Below, in pieces: positions 47,233 through 55,452 of a stretch of DNA of 64,000 nucleotides; position 1 is the stretch's first letter; each line of letters begins with the position of its first letter. A model generated the notes under the pieces. It saw only the letters and a list, made by a program, of their open reading frames with translations, made no database searches and was not told the DNA's origin. Position numbers and translations under genes: made by a program. Origin of the DNA: Kangiella sp. HD9-110m-PIT-SAG07 (GTDB lineage Bacteria > Pseudomonadota > Gammaproteobacteria > Enterobacterales > Kangiellaceae). The stretch lies in NCBI GenBank assembly GCA_003370465.1, contig QQTG01000021.1, forward strand, positions 124,001-188,000, in the 5' to 3' direction.

Positions 47233-47769
47233 TTAGTCGTCCGACTTATTTTTCCATTGACCCCAAGGATCGCTGCTATCCGATGAGCTCTTTTTAGAAC
47301 CACCGCCAGTTCTTTTATTATAGTCACGACCGCGCGAATCGCTAGATCTGTTTTTGCGACCACTGTCTCGGCCATACTTTTTGCCGCCACCTTTATTGTA
47401 TTCCGCGGCTTTTTTAGCGCGCTTTTCCTGCAACTTCTCAGCATCTTCCAAGCTTAACTTAGCTGGTTCGCCTACTTTTTCGTCATCAGACACGATTCGG
47501 TCGCGCGGTGGGATATGAAACTGTTCGGAGGACACCGCTGGTAAGTTTTTATACTGGTACATATAAAAAGCCTCGACTTTCTCACGTGCCCACTCGGTTT
47601 TCTTAAGAAATTTAACGCTCGATTCGATGCTCGGGTTGGTCTTGAAGCAATTTAAGTTTAAATAAGCGTGCAGGATTTCAAAGCCATAATGCTCAGATAG
47701 CTCAGTGACCAAGGCTTTTAAGCCAACGCCATTTAACGGATTATTCTTATAATTAATTTCTTCAGACAT
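47233..47769 (-). CDS. VF530-type DNA-binding protein with disordered tail
   Basis: 178 residues. The first 75 match the VF530 family ([47 protein letters not shown]), a small helical fold reported as DNA-binding. From about 105 on, the sequence is a low-complexity Lys/Arg/Gly/Ser tail ([18 protein letters not shown]) ending [12 protein letters not shown]. The tail is much longer than in typical members of about 75-90 residues and suggests nucleic-acid contact. Confidence 0.85.
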   Translation of the reverse strand: MSEEINYKNNPLNGVGLKALVTELSEHYGFEILHAYLNLNCFKTNPSIESSVKFLKKTEWAREKVEAFYMYQYKNLPAVSSEQFHIPPRDRIVSDDEKVGEPAKLSLEDAEKLQEKRAKKAAEYNKGGGKKYGRDSGRKNRSSDSRGRDYNKRTGGGSKKSSSDSSDPWGQWKNKSDD

Positions 47770-48018
47770 ACAGGTTTCCAGCAGAGGAGGAGCGATAAAG
47801 CACCATTATAGCTGTTATGAGGATTTTTAGCACTTGAGAAGTAGGTTATCTCAGGAAGAATACATCATGTGGTTGCTATGAAAGAACAATTTCATTTATC
47901 ATCCCAGCAACGCTTGTTTAACGCTTATTGTCGTCAACCAGGCAGAAGTCGTATTATCACCTAATCAAATACTATGCAGGTAAGCATTCAGTCAGTTTAG
48001 CAACAGGACAAACCTATT

Positions 48019-48552
48019 ATGTTTTTACGAGTGATTATTTTTTTAATATTACCGTTGACCGCTTGCAATGAACAGTCTGGACAAGGTGGCACCCCACAAG
48101 ACAGCAGCGATAAATACTTATCGACCTTTGTCGATGTGTTTATGGATTATTGCTTTGGGTATGACGGCAGCGAAGATGTTTTCGATAAGCCTGAACAACC
48201 ACAGTGGAGGCCAGATGAGGACTACCCTGATGTTTTAGTGGCTGATATTAATGGCCTTAATATCGGGGTTTCGACTTATGACAAGAGAACCTGTGTCGTC
48301 GATGCTAAAGCCATGAAGTCAGGTAATGTCTTGTTTACCGAGAAAGAATTAGTCAACAAATTGGTTGAGAAGTCAGGGTTACAATTGACAGATACCGGTG
48401 TTACAACTCTGATGAATATCGAGGATGAAGAAAACCAAGCGAAAAGCTATACGCTAAGTAGTGACTCTGCTAGCAATAAGACCATCACGGTAACTTACCC
48501 CAGTAACCGCTTGGATGATTTTTACGTGTCTATTGATTTCTCCATTCATTAA
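48019..48552 (+). CDS. Lipoprotein of unknown function
   Basis: 177 residues with a lipobox LTAC (Cys16) directly after a short hydrophobic leader. The mature part is acidic (DYCFGYDGSEDVFDKPEQPQW) and contains two further cysteines, in MDYCFG and KRTCVV, that could form a disulfide. No family is recognised. The 250 bases upstream, to the VF530 gene, show no promoter that I would defend. Confidence 0.7.
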   Translation: MFLRVIIFLILPLTACNEQSGQGGTPQDSSDKYLSTFVDVFMDYCFGYDGSEDVFDKPEQPQWRPDEDYPDVLVADINGLNIGVSTYDKRTCVVDAKAMKSGNVLFTEKELVNKLVEKSGLQLTDTGVTTLMNIEDEENQAKSYTLSSDSASNKTITVTYPSNRLDDFYVSIDFSIH

Positions 48553-48572
48553 TTAGTGTGGTGAAGGGGGGG

Positions 48573-48608
48573 GTACTCTGACCCCATTAATTCTGACCCC
48601 ATTAATTC
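48573..48608. repeat. ACTCTGACCCC tag, copy 1 (double)
   Basis: GTACTCTGACCCCATTAATT is followed at once by a second CTGACCCCATTAATT. Preceding GGGG and following CCCC can pair. It overlaps the 3' end of the next minus-strand gene and supplies its TAA stop. Related tags are at 49374 and 50116. Confidence 0.65.
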
Positions 48609-48952
48609 AACTCCATTATTTCTGATAGGTATCCAATAATGGCAATGATTAAAAATAGGTTTAACGCCCCGACAAAATAACCAAACACTTTGGCGCTTCT
48701 TTCCTTCATAAAAGACTGAAAAAAGCCGAACGCATAACCTAAAAAAACAACAGGCATCAATAAAATCATCAGGTAAATTGAGACCGTGCCTGAGTGGTCC
48801 CAGCCAGTAGAGTACTGTATAAATCTGAAAGTTTTGCTGTATTTATTTTCCAGCTCTCCCGACTCCATTGCCTGTGGTAATAGGCTCACGTAACCAAGGA
48901 AAAAAAGTAGAGGCCAAAGACTCAATATTAAAGCTATATAAAGTGTTTTCAT
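48602..48952 (-). CDS. Small membrane protein of unknown function
   Basis: 116 residues with three hydrophobic helices (about 5-26, 58-82, 92-112). The loop between helices 1 and 2 is charged and contains FRFIQYSTGWDHSG. No family is recognised. Its stop codon lies inside an ACTCTGACCCC tag, so the present C terminus may have been set by insertion of that repeat. Confidence 0.55.
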   Translation of the reverse strand: MKTLYIALILSLWPLLFFLGYVSLLPQAMESGELENKYSKTFRFIQYSTGWDHSGTVSIYLMILLMPVVFLGYAFGFFQSFMKERSAKVFGYFVGALNLFLIIAIIGYLSEIMELN

Positions 48953-49012
48953 AACTTAAAACTCTAGGTCGAAGTGAGTTCAGAAGTCCCAATCTAGCCT
49001 TGCTTAACCAAG

Positions 49013-49357
49013 TTATTTTGTAAGTCGGATGTAATATAAAAAGAACGGTATAGCGAGCATTGAGAATATAAAAAAATAGGTGATACTCAGAATCAGATAG
49101 AATTTTAATTTACTCTCATGCTTAAAATAATAACCACTTCTTAAGCTGATTACTTTATGACGGTGCGCCAAGTAGGCAATACCTACGAGAAGGAGCCAGC
49201 CAGATAATACAATTCCTAAGCTTAGTCCTACCTTAAACTCGACTCCTGCAGTAAATTTTAAAATCAAAGCTAACACAAAAACAAAGGGAGGTAGTAGCCA
49301 AAACTTCTTCTCGCTTTTTTTGTACTTTTTAATTGTTTGTTTATCGCTAAGAAACAT
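49013..49357 (-). CDS. Small membrane protein of unknown function
   Basis: 114 residues with a very basic start (KQTIKKYKKSEKKFW) and three hydrophobic helices (about 21-36, 42-62, 86-108). No family is recognised. The positive N terminus suggests that it stays in the cytosol. It lies alone between two other minus-strand membrane protein genes. Confidence 0.55.
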   Translation of the reverse strand: MFLSDKQTIKKYKKSEKKFWLLPPFVFVLALILKFTAGVEFKVGLSLGIVLSGWLLLVGIAYLAHRHKVISLRSGYYFKHESKLKFYLILSITYFFIFSMLAIPFFLYYIRLTK

Positions 49358-49373
49358 ATTTTAGCCCTGAAAT

Positions 49374-49391
49374 GTACTCTGATCCTACTTA
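49374..49391. repeat. ACTCTGACCCC tag, degenerate copy 2
   Basis: AATGTACTCTGATCCTACTT matches the first half of copy 3 (AATGTACTCTGACCCCATTA) with a few changes and directly abuts the stop codon of the next minus-strand gene. Confidence 0.5.
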
Positions 49392-50036
49392 TTAACGTTC
49401 ACTATTTGCGAGCATAGATACTCCCAACCAAGAAAACCATAAAATTTGGCTTATACCAAATATCTCAGTTAACACTTCAGCTGGATAAATAGTGAGAATA
49501 CCGACCATGCCAACGAAAAGCCCAAGGTAGTTAAGTGTTTTATGTAGTTTTTTTCCTTTTAGAGCTGCAATACTTAACAATAGTACCCACAAACCTCCAA
49601 CAACTTCATTTCCACCCCCCATGCCTTCGACTACAGAATAAACAGTCTGCCAGACGGTCATAGCTTGTTCTGGATCCTTAGCTGATATTTCTAGAGCAGA
49701 AGCTAAACCTATATTTGAAATCATCCCACTAGCAATTACCAAACCCACCCAAACAACCCCAAAAATAGAAGCGATTTGAGAAAGGAGTGGTGTCTTCATC
49801 TTCAAGCATTCATGCAGCGCTAGTACTAATACAGCCAACAGAATACCAAATAGCACGTACATAACTAGATTTACTATATAAAGAGCAACTTGATTTTCTG
49901 CTAGATAAGCAAACTTTTGTACTGAGTCCACATCCGCAGGGGAGTTCCAGAACATACCAAAAAATACGAAAGCTGATATGTAAATAGCAGCCTCAAGAAG
50001 TGCTGCGAATCCACCAATTTTTTGTAAATTATTCAA
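49392..50036 (-). CDS. Multi-pass membrane protein, DUF4386-like
   Basis: 214 residues with six hydrophobic segments. The opening IGGFAALLEAAIYISAFVFF and the later GGNEVVGGLWVLLLSIAAL resemble DUF4386-type proteins, whose function is unknown; I hold this family call loosely. The start ATG 50036 is preceded by a short A-rich stretch without a strong ribosome site. Confidence 0.6.
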   Translation of the reverse strand: MNNLQKIGGFAALLEAAIYISAFVFFGMFWNSPADVDSVQKFAYLAENQVALYIVNLVMYVLFGILLAVLVLALHECLKMKTPLLSQIASIFGVVWVGLVIASGMISNIGLASALEISAKDPEQAMTVWQTVYSVVEGMGGGNEVVGGLWVLLLSIAALKGKKLHKTLNYLGLFVGMVGILTIYPAEVLTEIFGISQILWFSWLGVSMLANSER

Positions 50037-50115
50037 GATATATACTCCATGTTGAATGACGATTCAGAAAGCTAACTGTATTACCGGGAACTGCCAATAA
50101 CCCCTTCGTATTAAT

Positions 50116-50160
50116 GTACTCTGACCCCATTAATTCCCTGACCCCATTAATTCCATTAAT
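50116..50160. repeat. ACTCTGACCCC tag, copy 3 (double)
   Basis: GTACTCTGACCCCATTAATT is followed by CCTGACCCCATTAATTCC, the same double form as copy 1. It lies 30 bases past the end of the minus-strand gene at 50190. On the minus strand the motif reads GGGGTCAGAGTAC. Confidence 0.65.
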
Positions 50161-50189
50161 TCTGGCCCGAAACAACCTTAATTGCCTTG

Positions 50190-50726
50190 TTATAAGCCAC
50201 TTTTATATACCGCTGATAGGGAGGAGAAAAGCACTTCCCTTTTTTTCAAAAGCTCTTCTCTTACCTCATTCATTGTCTGCTCTGTAAGAGACTCTTTCTC
50301 GTAATAGCAGTTGCGTCGCATCGATTTCAGGTACTCGCCGTATGCGCGTAACAACTTTGCTGGTTCATCGAGCCCCAGCAGCAAAAGCTTCGACTCTGCC
50401 ACTGTAAGGCTTTTAAACGAATCAAAGAGGTCATCTTTAGTTTTTTCCAGCTCTTCTTTTCGCTTGTCTGTGAGGTCCAAGCCTTGGCTGTGATTTCTTA
50501 CCCACTCAATGATCAGTGCCCAGTACCTCAACGAAACATGAGTTATTTCTTCGACATCAGCACCAACGGATTCAAGCGCATCATAATGTCGTTTTCCCTT
50601 TTCTTTTGAGTGATCGTGGCTGTGATTGAGCTTTGTTACCAATAAAGTGCCAATCAAAGTGATAGCCCCACCCAGTCCGATTTTGACGGCGGTGTCTATT
50701 ACTTCGATAGTTGTGGTTGCTGGCAA
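50190..50726 (-). CDS. Membrane-anchored helical protein of unknown function
   Basis: 178 residues. One hydrophobic helix near the N terminus (about 12-30, VKIGLGGAITLIGTLLV) is followed by a long, charged, helical region with likely coiled coil (KRKEELEKTKDDLFDSF, REELLKKREVL). A HSHDHSKEKGKRH stretch after the membrane helix is His-rich. No family is recognised. AGGAGG precedes ATG 50726. Confidence 0.6.
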   Translation of the reverse strand: MPATTTIEVIDTAVKIGLGGAITLIGTLLVTKLNHSHDHSKEKGKRHYDALESVGADVEEITHVSLRYWALIIEWVRNHSQGLDLTDKRKEELEKTKDDLFDSFKSLTVAESKLLLLGLDEPAKLLRAYGEYLKSMRRNCYYEKESLTEQTMNEVREELLKKREVLFSSLSAVYKSGL

Positions 50727-50904
50727 AGTACCTCCTTGTGTTTATAACATTATATTACCAGATAACGCTGATAACCTTCTGATTTTAAATTGTTTATTTT
50801 TAATGTCCGTTTTTATAGCTAATACCCAGCAAAGCAGACATCAATGTCGTGTTTGTTATTGAGGATACTAGCAAGATCAGTGAGTTATGGAAAGTGATTG
50901 CTGG

Positions 50905-50924
50905 GATACCGAGATCTCGGTATC
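50905..50924. promoter_or_regulatory. Perfect 20-bp palindrome upstream of yheS
   Basis: The half-site GATACCGAGA is followed with no spacer by its exact complement TCTCGGTATC. It lies 16 bases upstream of the -35 box of the yheS promoter, a typical place for a regulator-binding site. The binding protein is unknown. Confidence 0.5.
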
Positions 50925-50939
50925 TCTAAGCGATTCCAA

Positions 50940-50967
50940 TTGTACTCGCACGACTTACCTTTATAAT
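50940..50967 (+). promoter_or_regulatory. yheS promoter
   Basis: TTGTAC (50940-50945) with a perfect TATAAT (50962-50967), spacing 16, lies 29 bases before the yheS ATG, giving a short leader. Confidence 0.5.
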
Positions 50968-50996
50968 GTCCTCAACTTTTATCAATCCGTAATTCC

Positions 50997-52955
50997 ATGC
51001 TGTTTTTCGAGAACATGGCGCTTCGCCGTGGTAAAAAAGTGTTATTTGAAGACGCGAGTTTCATCATCAATCCCAAGGATAAGGTTGGTGTAACTGGGGC
51101 TAATGGCACCGGTAAGTCGTCGTTGTTCGCTTTGATCCGTGGGGAGCTTGAGGAGGATTCGGGCAATTTCTCGATGGCGGGGAACGTGACGATTTCGAGC
51201 GTGCGTCAGGAGACGCCTGCGGTGGAGACATCGGCGCTGGAGTATGTGATTGAGGGTGATGTTGAGCTTGTTGAGATTGAGGCGGCTTTGGCGAAGGCGG
51301 AAGCTGAGGAAGACGGTAATGCCATCGGTAAGCTTCATCAACAATTAGACACGATTCAGGGCTATGCGGCGCGAGCGCGTGCGGGGGCTTTGATGCACGG
51401 TTTGGGCTTTACTGCGGATCAGGAGCAGTTACCAGTATCGAGTTTTTCGGGCGGTTGGCGCATGCGTTTGAACTTGGCGCAGGCGTTGATGTGTCGTTCG
51501 GATTTGTTATTGCTTGATGAGCCGACTAACCACTTGGATTTCGAGGCGGTGGTGTGGCTGGAAAAGTGGTTAGAATCTTACCAAGGCGCGGTATTGTTGA
51601 TTTCGCACGATAGGGATTTTCTCGACCGCGTGATTGATCGTGTTGCGCATATTGAGCAACAGGGGATTAAGTTTTATAGCGGTAACTATTCTAGCTTCGA
51701 GCTACAGCGCGCGGAACAGTTGGCGCAGCAGCAAGCGAATTACGAACGTCAGCAAAAAGAAATCGCGCACATGCAATCCTACGTTGACCGCTTTAAGGCA
51801 AAGGCGAGCAAAGCCAAGCAGGCGCAAAGCCGGGTTAAAGCTTTGGAGCGTATGGAGAAAATCTCCGCGGCACACGTAGATTCGCCATTCAACTTTAGTT
51901 TTCCAGAGCTTGGCCATGTGCCGAGTCCTTTATTGCAGCTAAAAGAAGTCAATGCTGGTTATGAGGTAGAGAGCGATACAGAAGACGGCCAAGTAACGAT
52001 TCTCAATAAAGTTGGCTTTACCTTACTACCGAACGATCGAATTGGCCTTTTGGGTAAAAACGGTGCGGGTAAATCGACTTTAATTAAGGTGCTAGCGGGC
52101 GAGCTGGCGATTCAGGCGGGTGAGCGTGTCGAGGCCAAGCATTTAAACATTGGTTATTTCGCGCAGCATCAACTCGAACAGTTGCACCCACAAATGTCGC
52201 CGATTCAGCATTTGCAGCGTGAATATCCGGACGCGACCGAGCAGGAATTACGAAATTTCTTAGGTGGCTTTGACTTTAATGGCGATAAAGCGCTGGAACC
52301 AGTAGCACCGTTTTCGGGTGGTGAGAAGGCGCGGTTGGTACTGGCGTTACTCGTCTATTCGAAGCCGAATGTATTGCTGTTGGACGAACCGACTAACCAC
52401 TTAGACTTGGAAATGCGCCATGCCATGAACGTGGCTTTGCAAGGTTTTGAAGGGGCGGTGGTGCTGGTGTCGCACGACAAGCACATGTTACGTACCGTGA
52501 CTGATGATTTGTACCTAGTGGCTGATAGTGGCGTTAAACCGTTCCAGGGTGATTTGGACGATTATGCCAAGTGGGCGCTTGAACAATCGTCTTTGGAACG
52601 TCGTTCGAATAAAGATCGCTCGAACAAAGACAGCTTGAGTGAAAAAAAGACTGAAGATACGCCTTCCGATTCTCAACCTGAAGTCTCGCGTAAAGAGCAG
52701 CGTCGAATTGAGGCGGAGAAGCGTAAAGCCTTGCAGCCTTTGAAAAACAAGCTGCGAAAGGTTGAGCAGGAAATGGAAAAGGTACAAAAACGCAAATCCG
52801 AACTTGATGATGTCATGGCAGATCAGAGCCTTTATGAAGAGACGAATAAAGGCAAGTTAGCGGAGCTCAGCGGAGAGTATGGCGAGGTGAACCAACGCTT
52901 GGAAACGCTGGAAGAAGACTGGCTGATGCTGAATGAAGAGTTGGAAGGGAGCTGA
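50997..52955 (+). CDS. yheS: ABC-F family ATPase YheS
   Basis: 652 residues, two ABC ATPase domains in tandem without membrane helices, the ABC-F pattern. Walker A loops are GANGTGKSS (near 37) and GKNGAGKST (near 353). Signatures FSGGWRMRL and FSGGEKARL are each followed by LLLDEPTNHLD. The linker (about 235-290) is basic and helical, and the C terminus is a charged coiled coil. ABC-F proteins act at the ribosome E site to relieve stalled translation. The sequence fits the YheS subgroup. Confidence 0.95.
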   Translation: MLFFENMALRRGKKVLFEDASFIINPKDKVGVTGANGTGKSSLFALIRGELEEDSGNFSMAGNVTISSVRQETPAVETSALEYVIEGDVELVEIEAALAKAEAEEDGNAIGKLHQQLDTIQGYAARARAGALMHGLGFTADQEQLPVSSFSGGWRMRLNLAQALMCRSDLLLLDEPTNHLDFEAVVWLEKWLESYQGAVLLISHDRDFLDRVIDRVAHIEQQGIKFYSGNYSSFELQRAEQLAQQQANYERQQKEIAHMQSYVDRFKAKASKAKQAQSRVKALERMEKISAAHVDSPFNFSFPELGHVPSPLLQLKEVNAGYEVESDTEDGQVTILNKVGFTLLPNDRIGLLGKNGAGKSTLIKVLAGELAIQAGERVEAKHLNIGYFAQHQLEQLHPQMSPIQHLQREYPDATEQELRNFLGGFDFNGDKALEPVAPFSGGEKARLVLALLVYSKPNVLLLDEPTNHLDLEMRHAMNVALQGFEGAVVLVSHDKHMLRTVTDDLYLVADSGVKPFQGDLDDYAKWALEQSSLERRSNKDRSNKDSLSEKKTEDTPSDSQPEVSRKEQRRIEAEKRKALQPLKNKLRKVEQEMEKVQKRKSELDDVMADQSLYEETNKGKLAELSGEYGEVNQRLETLEEDWLMLNEELEGS

Positions 52956-53050
52956 TAGCGTTAAAGTTTTGTCATCCTGAATGGTGACCAACGGGAATAC
53001 CTTTAGGTAATTCTGGATCTTTCTATGCGGATATTGAGCTACCTTTAGCA

Positions 53051-53077
53051 AGATTCCAAATCGAGTTTGGAATGACA
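53051..53077 (+). repeat. TCNAG-loop hairpin repeat, copy 4
   Basis: AGATTCCAAA (stem from 53053), loop TCGAG, TTTGGAAT and then GACA. It lies in the 286-base gap between yheS and ruvB. The same gap has a looser GTCATCC-containing stretch from about 52970 and no supported gene or clear promoter. Confidence 0.7.
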
Positions 53078-53241
53078 CAATCTGAGTGACGTAGCAAATG
53101 TTCACCTAACCCCTTAAATTAACAAGAAAAAGGCGGATTCTGGCCAAATGTGGAAAAGGATTGGTTTTGGTTCCATCCAAGCCTGAGCCTTGGTAGACTT
53201 AACCGCATTAAAGCTTTTGGTGCTGCGAGCACATAAAATCC

Positions 53242-54264
53242 ATGATTGAACATGACAGAATAATAAATCCGACCGAAACCACTGACGAAGAGCAGTTTGA
53301 TCGTGCTATTCGCCCGACAACTTTGCAAGATTACGTGGGGCAGGAAAAAGTTCGTGAGCAAATGGAGATTTTCCTGAAAGCGGCTCAGATGCGCAAAGAG
53401 GCGCTGGATCATGTTCTCATCTTTGGCCCTCCTGGCCTAGGTAAAACCACACTGTCGAACATTATCGCTAACGAGATGAATGTTGGTATTAAACATACCT
53501 CGGGCCCTGTTTTGGAAAAAGCGGGCGACTTAGCGGCGATGTTGACCAATTTAGATCCTAATGATGTTTTGTTCATTGATGAAATTCACCGCTTAAGCCC
53601 ACACGTCGAGGAAGTTCTTTATCCTGCGATGGAGGATTATCAGCTGGATATCATGATTGGCGAAGGTCCTGCGGCGCGTTCAATCAAGGTCGAGCTACCA
53701 CCGTTTACCTTAGTCGGCGCGACCACTCGTGCTGGGCTGTTAACGTCTCCATTACGCGATCGCTTCGGTATTGTGCAGCGTCTTGAGTTCTACAATATCA
53801 AAGATCTGACTGGCATCGTCATGCGTTCGGCGAAGATTTTGGGATTGCAGATTGAAGAGTCTGGCGCACTTGAAATCGCGCGTCGTTCTCGTGGTACGCC
53901 TCGAATCGCTAACCGTTTACTACGCCGAGTGCGTGATTTTGCCGAAATTAAGTCTGATGGCTTGATTACCGATAAGGTGGCGGATCGTGCTTTGGATATG
54001 CTGGATGTGGATGCTAAGGGCTTCGACACCATGGATCGCAAGCTACTGTTAACCATTATTGAAAAGTTCAGCGGTGGCCCCGTAGGCTTAGACACCTTAG
54101 CCGCGGCGATTGGTGAAGAGCGCGATACAATTGATGATGTGTTAGAACCGTTTTTGATACAGCAGGGCTTTATTCAGCGGACGCCTAGAGGCCGCGTGGC
54201 AACAAAACATGCCTATGAGCACTTTGGAATCATCCCTTCTTCGGATGGTTCTTTTGATAAGTAA
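53242..54264 (+). CDS. ruvB: Holliday junction helicase motor RuvB
   Basis: RuvB, 340 residues, the AAA+ hexamer that drives branch migration with RuvA. Walker A is GPPGLGKTT (near 63), Walker B FIDEIHR, sensor 1 GATTRAG and the Arg finger LRDRFG; the C-terminal winged helix has [17 protein letters not shown]. It is cut off from ruvC-ruvA by the 42439-52955 gene block, yet still heads the ybgC-tol cluster. Confidence 0.98.
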   Translation: MIEHDRIINPTETTDEEQFDRAIRPTTLQDYVGQEKVREQMEIFLKAAQMRKEALDHVLIFGPPGLGKTTLSNIIANEMNVGIKHTSGPVLEKAGDLAAMLTNLDPNDVLFIDEIHRLSPHVEEVLYPAMEDYQLDIMIGEGPAARSIKVELPPFTLVGATTRAGLLTSPLRDRFGIVQRLEFYNIKDLTGIVMRSAKILGLQIEESGALEIARRSRGTPRIANRLLRRVRDFAEIKSDGLITDKVADRALDMLDVDAKGFDTMDRKLLLTIIEKFSGGPVGLDTLAAAIGEERDTIDDVLEPFLIQQGFIQRTPRGRVATKHAYEHFGIIPSSDGSFDK

Positions 54265-54322
54265 ATTTTCGTTAAGTAATTGTTTTCGGGATTGCTTTAA
54301 CACTATTTCAGAAACAAAACGT

Positions 54323-54328
54323 TATAAT
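54323..54328 (+). promoter_or_regulatory. Possible -10 box for ybgC-tol
   Basis: A perfect TATAAT 17 bases before ybgC. No good -35 box is seen at the right distance, so it could only be an activator-dependent or weak promoter. Confidence 0.3.
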
Positions 54329-54345
54329 ACTAAGGCTTAAATAGA

Positions 54346-54774
54346 ATGGCGCGTGAATTTAATTGGCCTGTTAGGGTCTACTACGAAGACACTGACGTGG
54401 CTGGCGTAGTTTATTACGCTAATTATTTGAAGTTTTACGAGCGCGGTCGTACGGAATGGTTGCGTTCATTAGGCTGGGAACAGGATGTATTGATCGATAA
54501 AGGGCTGGCGTTTGCGGTAGCTCATGTCGATGCGAAATATCTCAGACCGGCTCGTTTTAATGATCAGCTGGTGGTGAAAACACGAATCAGCTCGGTTAGA
54601 AAGGCGAGTGTTATTTTTGAGCAAGAGATTTGTCTTGTAGATGAGTCCGATGAAACTAAACAACAACTAGTGAATAAGGCAACAATTCGGGTGGCTTGCG
54701 TTGATATGGACACCATGACGCCTGCTCCTATGCCACATTATTTACAAGAGGAGATTGCACGTGAGTGGTGCTAA
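54346..54774 (+). CDS. ybgC: Acyl-CoA thioesterase YbgC
   Basis: 142 residues, a hotdog-fold thioesterase of the 4-hydroxybenzoyl-CoA type. The signature YYEDTDVAGVVYYANYLKFYERGRTEWL (about 10-37) includes the catalytic Asp. In E. coli YbgC is encoded at the head of tol-pal and hydrolyses short-chain acyl-CoAs or acyl-ACP. Its 3' end overlaps tolQ, so they are translationally coupled. Confidence 0.96.
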   Translation: MAREFNWPVRVYYEDTDVAGVVYYANYLKFYERGRTEWLRSLGWEQDVLIDKGLAFAVAHVDAKYLRPARFNDQLVVKTRISSVRKASVIFEQEICLVDESDETKQQLVNKATIRVACVDMDTMTPAPMPHYLQEEIAREWC

Positions 54775-55441
54775 TGACATGTCCATTGCTGGCCTAATTT
54801 TAGAAGCCAGTATTCCAGTACAGCTAATTATGCTGTTACTTTTGATCATTTCTATAATGTCCTGGGCGTTGATCTTCCAGCGTTCTGGTGTCCTAAATAC
54901 AGCCTCAAGAAAAAGTAAGAAGTTCGAGGATAAATTTTGGTCAGGTATCGATCTGAGCAAATTATCGACAGAGCTGTCTCAAAGCGAGCAAAAGAAACAA
55001 GGTTTAGAGTCTTTATTCTTGGCAGGCTACAAAGAATTTATGCGTCTTCGCCAGCAAAGCGGCGTTAGCCCAGAGGCGGTGATGGACGGTACTCACCGTG
55101 CCATGCGCGTGGCGCACAGCCGTGAAGTCGAAAAGCTGGAGCAGAACTTATCGTTTCTAGCGACAGTTGGCTCGGTAACGCCTTATATCGGTCTATTCGG
55201 CACGGTGTGGGGCATTATGACCTCGTTTATCGCGCTGGGTAGTGTTAAACAGGCAACGCTAGCCATGGTTGCGCCAGGTATTGCGGAAGCTTTGATTGCG
55301 ACGGCGATGGGTTTGTTCGCTGCGATTCCTGCGGTAATTGCCTATAACCGTTTTACTAACCGTTTGCAGCGTATCGAAATCCGTTATGAGAACTTCTTGG
55401 AAGAATTCTCGGGTATATTGCACCGCAAGGCGCACAGCTAA
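54761..55441 (+). CDS. tolQ: Tol-Pal motor protein TolQ
   Basis: TolQ, 226 residues, inner-membrane proton-channel subunit that with TolR energises TolA. Three membrane helices are visible: about 12-34, the long cytoplasmic loop, then FLATVGSVTPYIGLFGTVWGIM and AEALIATAMGLFAAIPAVIAYN. I choose GTG 54761 as start because AAGAGGAG ends 7 bases before it; TTG 54755 is too close to that site and ATG 54779 too far. The start lies inside ybgC. Confidence 0.96.
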   Translation: MSGANDMSIAGLILEASIPVQLIMLLLLIISIMSWALIFQRSGVLNTASRKSKKFEDKFWSGIDLSKLSTELSQSEQKKQGLESLFLAGYKEFMRLRQQSGVSPEAVMDGTHRAMRVAHSREVEKLEQNLSFLATVGSVTPYIGLFGTVWGIMTSFIALGSVKQATLAMVAPGIAEALIATAMGLFAAIPAVIAYNRFTNRLQRIEIRYENFLEEFSGILHRKAHS

Positions 55442-55452
55442 GGTCGATTATT

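Noticed and set aside
47878-47964. A 28-codon frame between the VF530 and lipoprotein genes
   Set aside because: Too short, no ribosome site and no hydrophobic or conserved pattern.
49013-50036. The run of small membrane proteins as a defence or immunity module
   Set aside because: Apart from the CPBP protease some 4 kb away, no nuclease, sensor or toxin motif is present, so a defence system cannot be supported from sequence alone.
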